NCBI GenBank assembly: GCA_018417955.1
Contig: JACTVC010000014.1
Coordinates: forward strand, 248,001 to 312,000
Direction: 5' to 3'
Origin: Laccaria trichodermophora
Taxonomy: Eukaryota > Basidiomycota > Agaricomycetes > Agaricales > Hydnangiaceae
Length of the DNA: 64,000 nucleotides
Shown here: positions 23,661-33,871 of the stretch, piece after piece
Layout of the letters: every line of letters starts with the position of its first letter
Numbering within the stretch: the first letter of the stretch is position 1
Translations under genes and position numbers: made by a program
Notes under the pieces: generated by a model
Seen by the model: the letters and a program-made list of their open reading frames with translations, nothing else
Databases searched by the model: none
Told to the model about the DNA's origin: nothing

Positions 23661-24848
23661 TCAAAGGGAGGAAGGTATGGAACTGCACTTTATGCAGCAT
23701 CAACTTGTGGTTTTGAGGCAATTGCAAAGCTTTTGATAGAAAATGGGGCAGATGTGAATGCACAAGGAGGCCACCATGGAAATGCACTTCTGGCAGCAGT
23801 ATGCCAAGGTCATGAGACACTGGCAAAGCTTTTGATAGAGAATGGAGCAGATGTGAATTCAAAGGGAGGAGGGCATGGAACTGCACTTTATGCAGCATCA
23901 ACTTGGGGTTTTGAGGCAATTGCAAAGCTTTTAATAGAAAATGGGGCAGATGTGAATGGACAAGGAGGACATCATGGGAATGCACTTCTGGCAGCAGTAT
24001 GCCAAGGTCATGAGACACTGGCAAAGCTTTTGATAGAGAATGGAGCAGATGTGAATTCAAAGGGAAGAGGGCATGGAACTGCACTTTATGCAGCATCAAC
24101 TTGGGGTTTTGAGGCAATTGCAAAGCTTTTAATAGAAAATGGGGCAGATGTGAATGGACAAGGAGGACACCATGGGAATGCACTTCTGGCAGCAGTATGC
24201 CAAGGTCATGAGACACTAGCAAAGCTTTTGATAGAGAATGGAGCAGATGTGAATTCAAAGGGAGGAGGGCATGGAACTGCACTTTATGCAGCATCAACTT
24301 GTGGTTTTGAGGCAATTGCAAAGATTTTAATAGAAAATGGGGCAGATGTGAATGGACAAGGAGGACACCATGGGAATGCACTTCTGGCAGCAGTATGCCA
24401 AGGTCATGAGACACTGGCAAAGCTTTTGATAGAGAATGGAGCAGATGTGAATTCAAAGGGAGGAGGGCATGGAACTGCACTTTATGCAGCATCAACTTGT
24501 GGTTTTGAGGCAATTGCAAAGCTTTTGATAGAAAATGGGGCAGATGTGAATGGACAAGGAGGACACCATGGGAATGCACTTCTGGCAGCAGTATGCCAAG
24601 GTCATGAGACACTGGCAAAGCTTTTGATAGAGAATGGAGCAGATGTGAATTCAAAGGGAGGAGGGCATGGAACTGCACTTTATGCAGCATCAACTTGTGG
24701 TTTTGAGGCAATTGCAAAGCTTTTGATAGAAAATGGGGCAGATGTGAATGCACAAGGAGGACACCATGGAAATGCACTTCAGGCAGCAGTATGCCAAGGT
24801 CATGAGACACTGGCAAAGCTTTTGATAGAGAATGGGGCAGATCTGGAC
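23661..24848 (+). repeat. Six tandem 198-bp units encoding ankyrin pairs
   Basis: Exactly 1188 bases hold six 198-base units. Each encodes two 33-residue ankyrin repeats of alternating type: one with SKGGGHGTALYAASTWGFEA, the next with GQGGHHGNALLAAVCQGHET, both ending AKLLIENGADVN. Units differ by only a few bases (for example SKGRGHG in unit 3 and KILIENG in unit 4). Such likeness at DNA level points to recent unequal crossing-over or conversion. It matches the high-identity repeat domains of fungal NLRs, where repeat number tunes recognition. Confidence 0.95.
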
Positions 24849-25304
24849 ACTCAAGGGAAACCAAACAGAATCCTTAAGACTTTACAAGGACAAGCAGAAC
24901 CAAACAGGTTCATGTTTGGGCATGTCATTACAAGTCAGAAGTACTAAGGAATAAAGTAGCAAGTAGTAGAACTTTCTAGATACTTTTCCATAGTATTGTG
25001 TAGTATATAACTAGCCTCAAATGGTGTACTTTACCCTCCCCCACGGATTCCATCTGGACTCCAGATGGAAGGACCTTACCATTCAATTTTGTTGAAAATG
25101 CATCTGGACTCCAAGTGGCCTCCAGATGAATTTGATCACAGTTTCAACATTGACTTTGCCTTGTACAGATTGTAAAAAATTCCAACTTTAGCCACATGTC
25201 ATGTGACTTAAGCTCACTCAACTCCATCCTCAATTTGAACAAGGAAAATCAAGTATATTTATTCAATAGAAGTACAGAACTGTATCTTACTACTTTAAAT
25301 GTTA

Positions 25305-25545
25305 AAAAGAGGGAGGGAGTGGTGGAAAGTGATGGAGAGGGGAGGAAATGATAGAGAGAGGGAATAGTACAATGATGGAGGGGGAGAGGGAGGGGGAGAG
25401 TATAGAGGGGGGAGATAGAGGGGGGAGGAAGGGGAGGGGAGTGATAGAGAGGGTAGAGAGGGGAATGGAGTGATGGAGGTGGGAAGGAGCATGGAGGGGA
25501 AGACAGTGATGGAGGGGGGAGGAAGGAGAAGGGAGTGATAGACAA
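25305..25545 (+). repeat. Purine-only minisatellite tract
   Basis: About 240 bases are almost pure A/G on this strand (GGGGAGGGAGGGGGAGAG-type units with occasional GTGATGGAG). Such polypurine tracts can adopt triplex or G-rich structures. The proline- and serine-rich open frames on the other strand (25249-25638 and overlapping) are composition artefacts. Confidence 0.8.
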
Positions 25546-25559
25546 TGCTGGGTACTCAC

Positions 25560-26340
25560 CTGTTGTCCTAAAGGATGGTTGTCTTTGTATGCAGGTGGTC
25601 CTCTTCATATGTGAGCAGTCATGGGTGATTATTTTCATATGTAGACCATGGATCCAGATGTGTGTGGATGCATTGTGGACGTGGGCGTGGATACATCATG
25701 TGGTCGTGTGCGTTGGATGTGGGTGCTTGCCATTGGTTGGTGGGGGGTCATTGGGTATGTGAGTGCTTGTCATTCATTGGTGGGTCATTGTGTACATGGC
25801 TGCTCTTCATTGATTGGTGGGACGTCATGTGCATGGGTGCTCATCATGCCCATCATTCATCTGTGGGGAGATTGTCGTCGTCCATGGGTGGGGGTTGTTG
25901 CTATCCCTGGGCATTGTTGTGTGTGGGTGCTGGGTTGTTTTTAGTGGGTGCTGGGTTGCTTTTCGTGGGTGCTGGGTCATGGTTGGGTTGTGGTGCTGTG
26001 TCCTGTGTCCTGTGCTCACTGTCAGCAAGATCATATGGGAAGGAGGTCATGTACTCACATGTAGATGACAATGAACAATGATGACAATGTCATCATCTGT
26101 CTGTCGTTTGGTTGCCACATCGCTCTCAGCAACATGGCACAGGAAACCCTCCCCCTACCCTATTGTTGTGCTGCAGTGGCCAGCACTCAGTCTGTTGGTG
26201 ATGTGGTGCTGCCATGTGTTGCTGTGGTGGTTGTGCATGTGGGCAGACCTATGTGTGTAGTGGCCATTGGTGATGGTGATGGTGGTGAGGAGGTGAGGGT
26301 GAGGGTGAGGGTGGTTCTTGGAAGATGGAGGTAGTAAGGA
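25560..26340. repeat. GT-rich region with GTGGGTGCTGGGT units
   Basis: Near 25920-25985 the unit GTGGGTGCTGGGT repeats three times with spacers. The rest is rich in GTGGTTG and ends with GGTGAGGGTGAGGGTGAGGG near 26290. Composition and scattered motifs (GTCATCATCTGTCTGTCG; GGTGGAAGGAGGTA-like) resemble the interior of the inner hAT element at 8940-9700, with CG replaced by TG or CA. No coding is supported. Confidence 0.5.
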
Positions 26341-26437
26341 AGAGAGCGAGCATTGTGGCTTGTTCATGCCAAATTGAGCCTCAGAATTTGCTGATGCTCA
26401 AAATCTGGCAATGTCTTCACAGGATAGCAGAGGTTGG

Positions 26438-27002
26438 TAGTGTTTGAAAGTCTGGTTCGGTCCAGTTTTTTGATGCCCAGGGGCATTAATCGTAACTGTA
26501 ACCAGTCGACCTTTTCCCCAGAAGTCAAAAGACCAGACCGGACCACAAAAAGTCTGCAGACCATGGTTTTTTGTGGTCTATAGACTGGTTTCGGTCTGCA
26601 TCAGTTTTAACCAGTTTATGACCGGTCTTTAGGCCAATACTTTAAACTTATGAATTGGTAAATTTATTAACATCTCTATTAGCTTCAAAACGAGCCCAAG
26701 AACGTTAAATTCCGTCAGGAATTGGTGCTTCTATAAAATAAGTCTGGTACATCTATTATTCCCAAAAGTAATTTACATTTTAATTCATATCTCTCTCGTT
26801 TTTTGACCAAATTGTACGTTCTTGGGTGCGTTTTAAAGGGTATTTAAGGGGCTACAAAAGACCAGTTCACGTTAACCGGTTTTTTTTGCGATCTTTACAT
26901 CTCAAAAATAAAAAGACCGAACTGCAGGTCCAGTCTTTTGTGGTCTTGGTCTGGTCTGGTTGCAGTCTTTTTCCAGTCATGAGACCAGACTTCCAAACAC
27001 TA
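26438..27002 (-). mobile_element. hAT-like MITE, copy 1 (565 bp)
   Basis: The ends are TAGTGTTTGAAAGTCTGG and, reversed, TAGTGTTTGGAAGTCTGG. A perfect 8-bp duplication GAGGTTGG flanks it (26430-26437 and 27003-27010). The interior matches copy 2 (43354-43930) in the opposite orientation, including AAAACGAGAGAGATATGAATT-type sequence. It has no coding capacity and sits within the insertion that splits the left ankyrin domain. Confidence 0.9.
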
Positions 27003-27043
27003 GAGGTTGGTATGTATAGCATCAAGTATAGTGTTCTAATAAG

Positions 27044-27125
27044 GCTTCTGTGGTATAGTTGGTAGAGCATATGTAGCTTGCAATCTATGGTATTTCTGAG
27101 TTCCTGAGTTCAATTCCTGCATGTT
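27044..27125 (+). other. tRNA-like sequence with A- and B-box motifs
   Basis: GTATAGTTGGTAGAGCA resembles the internal A box and D arm of a tRNA, and GAGTTCAATTCC resembles a B box and T loop, 40-odd bases apart. The arms that should form the T stem and the acceptor stem pair poorly, so a working tRNA is unlikely. A short AT repeat follows. It may be a tRNA-derived SINE head or tRNA relic. Confidence 0.4.
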
Positions 27126-27830
27126 ATGCTTTTATTATTATTATATAATAATAACAATGTGAGTCCATGTGGAGTCTGGTTGGTTAATTCAGTTGAGGTG
27201 GAGTCCACATTGTAGTCCATGTTGTCCACATGGAGCAACTGGAGTCCAACTGGACTCCAGACAGACTCCAGATGGATTCTGGACAAAAATTTGGCTGGGC
27301 TACCACCAAAGAAAATTTGTCTAAACTCCAGATGGAGTCCAGGTGGACCCATGGACTCCACCTGGACTCCACATGGAATCTGTGGGGGAGGGTAAAGTCC
27401 TCCACTCAAGAAAGACACTATGGAAATGCACTTCAAATAGCATCATACAAAGGTCAAGAGGTATTTGTAAAGCTTTTGATGGAGAATGGGGCAGATGTGA
27501 ATGCACAAGGAGGACTGTATGCAAATGCACTTCAGACAGCATTGCTTGGGGGCCATGAGGCAATTGCAAATTTTTTGATAGAGAATGGGGCAGATGTGAA
27601 TGCACAAGGAGGACACTATAGAAATGCACTTCAGGCAGCATTACTTGAGGGTCATGAGGCAATTGCAAAGATTTTGTTAAGAAGTGGGGCAGATGTGAAT
27701 GCACAAGGAGGACACTGTGAAAATGCACTTCAGACAGCATTACTTGGAGGTCATGAGGAAATTTGAAAGTTTTTGATAGAGAATGAGGCAGATATGAATG
27801 CACAAGGAGAACATTATGGGGGTGTACTTT

Positions 27831-30800
27831 GAGTAGTGTTAGGATGCATCCTATTCCTTGAATAGGTGAGAGATGAAGGAATGACCAACATAGATACCAG
27901 TTACCACCAGTAGTAACTAGACTGGAGGGGATGTGATTAATAATAGAGTCATCATAGAGAGTTAGATTTGGCAGAGTAAGTGCATGAAGCTAAGTCTGAG
28001 AAGCTTGGAGACATGGAATTAAGTCTGGAACTGAAAGGTACAGAGTTAAGTCTGTTGAAGATGAGGTTGGTGTAGGCTCAGAGTTGGAGACTTGAGAATA
28101 TGCAAGATGAGCAGAACACTAGGTGGTATTGTATTCAGGTGGGTCAGGACCCCATGGTACAAGTCACAGGGTTGTAGTGGGGAGGGAGGTCCCTGTTAGA
28201 GTCCATGACTCTGTGTTGGTGTATTCCTGTGAATACAAAGATTAGTAAACATTTTTGAGTCAATCGTACCTATATAGAAATTGTTAGCAGAGTCAAATGT
28301 GTGAAGACTTGTCAAGCCATGAGAATGGGAACATTTCTTAGAGTGTGGAGAGTCTTAGTTCTGAGATGATTGCATCTGGCATTGATCAAAACATTAGTGC
28401 ATAGCTTTAACGATTTGATTGGAGTGAACTAATAGTGTGAAGCTTTACTAGTTTACTCTTAGATTGACACTTAGTCTTCAAACTTAAGTCAGGTCTTGTT
28501 TGGGGTAAAAGTAAGGATGAAACCTCACTTGATCCATTTGAGGCTAGTTATATACTACACAATACTACAGAGAAGTATCTAGAAAGTTCTACTACTTGCC
28601 ACTTTATTCCTTAGTATTGTGACTTGTAATGACATGCCCAAACACAAACCTGTTTGGTTCTGCTTGTCCTTATAAAGTCTTAAGGATTCTGTTTGGTTTC
28701 CCTTGTAATCCAAACAGTGTGCATAGTGAGAACATAACTTGCATTGCACGTAGCTGCAAGCACATTTGTTAAGTACAACACACAATACAACTATTTGATC
28801 AATAGCTAGAAGAGTACAACTAAACTAATAGTAGTTAGTTAGGTAATACAAGATTGAAGAGACATAATGGTGGCATTGATTAGGAACGAAGGATGAAAGG
28901 GCAAGAAAGCATATAGTACCCTAACCTATCCCCCCCCTGTCCTTGAGATTCAAAGTGTCTTGGTCAATCAGTGTGGATGTCTAGAAGCACGAGAATTCTG
29001 AATGCAGTTGTGGTAATGGGAGATAATTCAGAAGTGTAGGGAGTGAGATCACCTGCAGTGTGTTTGATGTAGCTGTTGTCAATCAAAGGCTCCTTGCTAA
29101 AGACATTGTAGTCAGGTGTGGAAGTGCATCACGTTCCATTCACAACACCTTCTGTATTTTTCTTTTTCTTTCTTATTTTATGGTTTTTACTTTTTATTTT
29201 GTTATTTGTATTTTACCTGTTCATTACTGAATGTCGAGAGTGAGTGTAGCATGTATTTTCTTAGGGATCAAGGAGAAAGACCAAAGACTGTGTGGCATCC
29301 GGTTACTAGCAGCAAAAGAACAGATCAGATGACATTATACGCCAAAGCACTCACCACATCATTCAATGCGCACCCTTGAAGGAATCAGTCTTGGGAGTTT
29401 TTTCTAAATTTGTATGCCTAAATTCAATTTTAGTTGTTCTTTCTTTCGATTTTTCTGCTTATTTATGACAGAACCTTTTCTGCTCGACATGCTTTCTGAA
29501 GGCTAGACAGTAGAGTCGAGCGTCAATGCTAGGGATGTCCACACTGAGGTTGGCAGTCACGCATGGAAATAGACCTCTCCCTGCATTGTAAGTTCCCTGA
29601 GTCATTCCTAGTCTGATGGAATTATGGAGAGAGGTGAGGGTGAAGTCAGCATTATTTTGTTTCTTTGTGATCCTTTCTATTTTTATTGCTATTTTTAGAT
29701 GCTTCTTGTTTATTTTTGGTCAGGCAGCATGTGAGTATGTGTGTAGCCTTGTGATTGTTTGTAATATATTTAAAAGGCTCTTTGTGCATTTTGGAATTTA
29801 TTCTTCCCCACTCTTGAGCATGTTCAAGTTTTCAAGTTCTTACAGCCTTTGCCCAACTCACTCCATCTTCATTCAACAACGACACACTTTAAGAACCTCT
29901 CCTTTTGCCTCTCACACATCCTCAAGACATATACATTTGACTTGATGCACATATGTACATACAGCGATTAGATGGTGACATCGAGCACATTCACACGCCA
30001 CTTACGTTAAGCGCCCGATTCTTCTTCTCCCTTTGTTCTCGTTTTCTTTGTTTTTCACTCTCCCTATCTTTTTCTGTGGCAGATGACCAGTGACCCCTCC
30101 CTGTCCTTGAACATTTGTTCTTCCACACAGGGTATTGTTTAGCATATGCCGAGAGGGTCAGATGCAGCACAAGGTCCCTACTATCTGGCAAGTCATTCAA
30201 TTTTAATCTCCCTTCCAGATGACTCATCTGCTTACCATACTGTGTCCTTCATGATGACATCTTTGTCCTCCATGACACTTCAGTCACCCACTGACAACTG
30301 ACTACACGGCTGGGTCGCTCCATTGAAAAAAACTGGACATTGTGACAAATGACTTTCATGCAAATTTGGTTTGAATTTCCCTGAAAGTCTAATTCAACGG
30401 CTTCCGTTTGTCAACGCAGCCTTTAAACTGTGTGCAACTGAAATTTGCACCCCGTTTAAACATTCTCTGTACATCACAGGTGTAGATTCACCTTCCTTCC
30501 CAATACAGGTACATTTCTTCCTCTTTTCTTTGGCTGGGATACTTGAATTGTAGTACATAGACAATAAAAAATATTGATTCAAAGTCAGTACAAAGGTACA
30601 TGATAACTGATGTGGGATGAATAAGTGTGGCATACAACAACACTAGCCAACTCTCAGGTGAAAACATCGATCCGAATGACCTCGCATTCGAGCAGGAGGC
30701 TCACGATGTGATGTGAGGGTAATCGATCCATCAACAAGGAAGTGCAGACAGGTGACGATATCGGGGTAAGGGGCAATCTACAAAAACACATGAACAGCTG

Positions 30801-31412
30801 TGGGTCGAACTGTAAGGGAAAGGGACATACCAAAACCCGAGGCTCATTGTAAAGGGAAAGACCTATGAAAAAAAAAAGGTTAAAGCCAAAAATCGTAGAA
30901 AATACAGGCACTGCTACTCTGTGCCACTCAACGTGGTTTCCAACAACATGGAAAACTGATTATACAGTGCAGTCATGGAGAGCCTTCATGAACATCATCA
31001 TGCCACAACAGGAGTGGATAGGAAAATATATGCAGTGTAAAGTTGAGAGGGGAAGAGGAAATCTGACTCTGTGGTGCGGCATGCCTCTGTCCACAGGATT
31101 GGAAGCTGTCAGGTCATTCCAAAAAAAAGTCAAATGAAATGGATCTCTCACCTCCTGTCAAGTCTCCTTTGCTCAGCACAGAGAGCAGGCACCAAGAGAT
31201 GGGCAATGATGGAGGTGGGAGCGGTGTAAGGCAAGGTCGAAAATTTCAGAAGCCCCAGGAATAAACAGAGAAAAATATTCTCTGCAGCAACATAGAAGCT
31301 CAACCACTCATTCCAAAGCCACGGTTTCAGTCAACAGAGAATTTATTCAAGCTTATGATACTTTAATTAAGTTAGAAACCACCTAAATTAGGAGAATAGT
31401 ATTGAATCAAAG
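27831..31412. other. Region without a recognised gene, 3' of the left NLR copy
   Basis: Up to about 28520 this is the 3' flank of the NLR gene, since TTGGTGTATTCCTG(T/C)(G/A)AATACAAA occurs at 28216 and, inverted, at 42991-43014. Beyond it I find no domain. Near 30655-30870 the minus strand could splice NEPRVL to IAPYPDIVTCLHFLVDGLPS and LLLECEVIRIDVFT across a 50-base intron, so a small gene relic is possible. Other open frames are short and unsupported. CG dinucleotides return after about 28860. Confidence 0.5.
28537..28706 (-). repeat. Inverted copy of the 24852-25018 segment
   Basis: About 165 bases, ending GGTTTCCCTTG, are the reverse complement of 24852-25018 with a few mismatches (for example ACAAGTCACAATACTAAGG here against ACAAGTCAGAAGTACTAAGG). 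The pair is 3.5 kb apart and brackets the insertion and the last ankyrin repeats. It could be the inverted ends of one element or two independent copies. Confidence 0.75.
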
Positions 31413-32955
31413 TCAAAAAGATCTTTGAGAGGTAACATAACCATGCACCAGAGATTGCATCGACATCCCTCCAGGTGGTGGCATCGTGAAGTTGGGGCCT
31501 GACTGTGAAGGAGTGGAAGCGGAGGCACGCTGGGACCACATGGTGGATGACGGCACCTGGGGCATAGGCATGGTGCTTGTAAAAGTGAACATGGATGAAT
31601 TGCAGTTGTCTTTGTCTTGAAAGGTTTCGTATCTCTCATCGTCGGTTGTGATGCTTTCTTCAATATAGCTGTAAAATTCATTTAAGATCCTGCAGTGAAA
31701 GATAAAAGCAACAACTCACACTTTCCAAGCGTCACTGGAAAGGTCATTCCCATGTTCCTCCTTGGCTTCCTCAAACCAACGGTCAACCCAGGACCAGAAG
31801 TCAGTGCCAGCACGTTTACGGCCCTGGTTCTTGGGAAGACCAGACCGTGCACGCTTGGAAGCCCGCTCCTCCTCCTCAACCGCTTCAGTATCTTCTTCTT
31901 GACCAACCAACAGCTCCTTATTCTTGAAAGCAAAGTGGCGCTAGCAAAATGGAAGTGATCAACAGTTAAACACAGAATGTATTTCGTTTGACTTACCAAC
32001 AAAGCATTATGGACAAGGTATCCTTGTTCTGTGGTGCCAGAAGAGGTTGTCCCCCATCGGTACCGCTCATTGCAATCCGTCGTGAACTTTTTCAATGAAA
32101 CTTGCCATTCACCAATGATCCCATTGCGAATCTAGTATACTTAAAATGAGTTTTGGTAATTGTGTAAAAATGAGCACACTTACATTGGTCCGAAAGATAT
32201 TTCGAACACCTGATGCAATCCTTCTGGTTTCAGACGCAACTTGGGCCTCACGAGAAGGCTTCCCAATTCCAAAGACATTCTGCAGGTCATATTTTGCAGG
32301 GGTTTCACGAAGCTTCTTCTATCAGCGGAGAATGAGCAGACAAATAGAGGGTCGACAAAGAGCTAAGAGACATACCAGGATGTCAACGTGGAGGTCCTTG
32401 AAAGCTGTTTGAGTGGGCTTGTAAATTTGCTCTTGACAAAGCCGTCGAATGTTTGCCTGAAAGTAAATGTTGGATGATCATCATGACCTGTTAAAAAGGT
32501 CAAGCCAACCTTCTGATCCTTGCCCAACTGGAAAGACTTGTCAAGACGAATGGCAAGTTCATCAATGACACCTTTCAAGTCAGCGTTTCCAGAGGTAGTG
32601 GTTGTGACTGATGGCTGGCGAAGAGCAAAGAGAAGCCACTGTTCTACTGAATATTGACATGCAAGGGTATAGACCCTGGTCATGAGGTCGGCCGGGCTAA
32701 GATTTCCTGGCAGCGATGATCCAAGCTTCAAGAAAGATGGCATTAGACGGAGCAATATATCGAAAGGAATTCCCAGCTTACATGATGAAGACCATGGAGA
32801 ACTGAGACTTGTTCCTCATTCAATCCAAACTGAAGGCCAAGTTGCTCAATGAAGCTGGGTCGCTGGAGAGGTTGAGCATGATCTGGTGGTGGGCTTGAAG
32901 ATTGTGATGGAGTAGATGTTGGTGCATCCCCTGTGAAGTCATAGGAAACAGACAT
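31413..32955 (-). CDS. Plavaka accessory protein, unrecognised, about seven exons
   Basis: Start ATG at 32955 (MSVSYDFTGDAPTST), stop TGA at 31413-31415. Exons in order: a Pro/Ser-rich N-terminus ending SFIEQLGLQFGLNEEQVSVL; LSPADLMTRVYTLACQYSVE; ANIRRLCQEQIYKPTQTAFK; LRETPAKYDLQNVFGIGKP and TRRIASGVRNIFRTN; EWQVSLKKFTTDCNERYRWG; an acidic/basic segment EEERASKRARSGLPKNQGRK with a Trp-rich tail DFWSWVDRWFEEAKEE; and a Met/Pro/Ser-rich C-terminus. GTAAG/GTATG donors separate them. The helix-rich middle and the basic nuclear-localisation-like stretch suggest a nuclear DNA- or protein-binding factor. No known domain is recognised. It lies downstream of the transposase gene in the same direction, with the plus-strand gene between. 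Confidence 0.65.
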
Positions 32956-33175
32956 AGGAGCGCAAAAGAATGTGGGGGGGGGGGACAAAACCTTGCAAAT
33001 CCACACCTTTTATCATCTCGCCAAGAAGCTGTGCCACTTTTTACATTTTGTTGAATGCAAATCAACGGTGCGTGGACGCAACGCAACGCGATAAAGAGGG
33101 AGTGATTGTGTTGGGGGAAATTGGTATAAGAGCGGAGGTGGTCAAGACGCAATATCCCTGTTCCACCGATCGACG

Positions 33176-33851
33176 ATGATGTCTGACTTGGAGTTTGAAA
33201 TTGCTTCACCCTCAAGTTCCACTGTGAACTCATGCTTGAAACGCAGGCATTTACGTTCTCTCCCACCAAGTAACAAGACATCAGAGTACATGTTTATTTG
33301 CATCCCTTCTAGTGTATCTATGACATGATTTTCCAGCCTATTTGCTCCAGGGGGTTTCTTGGACTCTCAAACCACCGATACACAATGGGAAGATAATTTC
33401 TCACATCCAGATTCATATCTTGGTATCCATCTGACCTGCTTCTATCAAAACAACTGACTGACCATGTTGTTTAGCTGGTGGTATATCACAGTTAAAATAT
33501 CTTGAACTGGAAAGGCAACATGCCGAGTCTCTCAGTGTGGTACCTGGTTCTTCGCCAATCTCAGCACCAACCTCAGCACTGGCAGGCGTCAATCCTTTGC
33601 CTGTCGCTACGTCACCCAGTATCTCACTCGCCAAGAAGGTGTTCAGTGTTGTTGAGCTTCACGTGAAGGAGGTGGAGGAAGGTGTCCAGAGGCAGGTAGA
33701 AGGGAAGGTGCGAACAGAGGTGGAGGCCTTACGCACTTGGGTGGATTTACTCTGTGACGAACTGCACCATGAACGCAGGTGGATTCGTACCCTGGAGGGG
33801 TCTCTTCAGACCCACAACATAACATTTCCATCATATCCTTGCGATAAGTAA
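33176..33851 (+). CDS. Small coiled-coil protein gene inside the Plavaka element
   Basis: Starts at ATG 33176 or 33179 (MMSDLEFEIASPSSSTVNSC). Introns with donor GTAAC near 33270 and acceptor TATCACAG near 33491 seem to join it to LKYLELERQHAESLS. A Pro/Ala/Ser linker follows, then the helix AKKVFSVVELHVKEVEEGVQ continuing to RTEVEALRTWVDLLCDELHH, with a stop after 33848. The last 60 residues have heptad spacing of hydrophobic residues, as in a coiled coil. It is read opposite to both neighbours, starting about 220 bases from the start of the accessory gene, so the two could share a bidirectional promoter. The family is unrecognised. Confidence 0.5.
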
Positions 33852-33871
33852 ATAAGCTGATAAATGTTATT

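Larger units (their letters stand above)
24856..27402. mobile_element. Composite 2.5-kb insertion in the left ankyrin domain
   Basis: The octamer CACTCAAG occurs on both sides (24848-24855 and 27403-27410). Deleting one copy with the insert restores the ankyrin frame as GADLDTQERHYGNALQ. Inside, inverted ends ACTTTACCCTCCCCCA (25028 on) and its complement ending at about 27397 mark a 2.37-kb inverted-repeat element with TGGACTCCA-rich subterminal sequence. To its left lies a 165-base segment (24852-25018) that recurs inverted at 28537-28706. Exact borders are uncertain, because that segment starts CAAGGG and overlaps the octamer. It contains a purine tract, GT-rich sequence and a MITE. Confidence 0.6.
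21021..27830 (+). pseudogene. NACHT-ankyrin (NLR-like) gene, left copy, broken
   Basis: Exon 1 starts at ATG 21021/21024 (MMSNQAKDSTLKPPSSL). Later exons give a basidiomycete NLR lead-in (CAWLSPPDISRNYNAAY and SWFLKGWLFHKWLAEA). Splicing a 54-base intron (21993-22046) makes the P-loop GKSGCGKT. Walker B is IILDALDEC near 22395, followed by LVTTSRPEKEI, the lobe VALQLAELKKCRTW, LAHFSIKEYL and about 14 ankyrin repeats from 23535. NLR-like ATPases are thought to act in non-self recognition and regulated cell death in fungi. Relative to the right copy, seven bases (TTCAATC) are missing near 22233, shifting the frame between P-loop and Walker B, and a small deletion near 23080 shifts it again. A 2.5-kb insertion at 24856-27402 splits the ankyrin part; ankyrin coding resumes at 27410-27765. 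Confidence 0.85.

Noticed and set aside
23515..24864. 449-residue open frame on the minus strand
   Set aside because: It is the exact antisense of the ankyrin-coding 198-bp units; its periodic LLHSLSKALPVSHD-type sequence only mirrors the plus-strand repeats.
25249..25638. Proline- and serine-rich open frames on the minus strand
   Set aside because: They arise from the purine-only tract and have no coding features.
27044..27125. A functional tRNA gene
   Set aside because: A and B boxes are present, but the T stem and acceptor stem do not pair, so it is listed only as tRNA-like.
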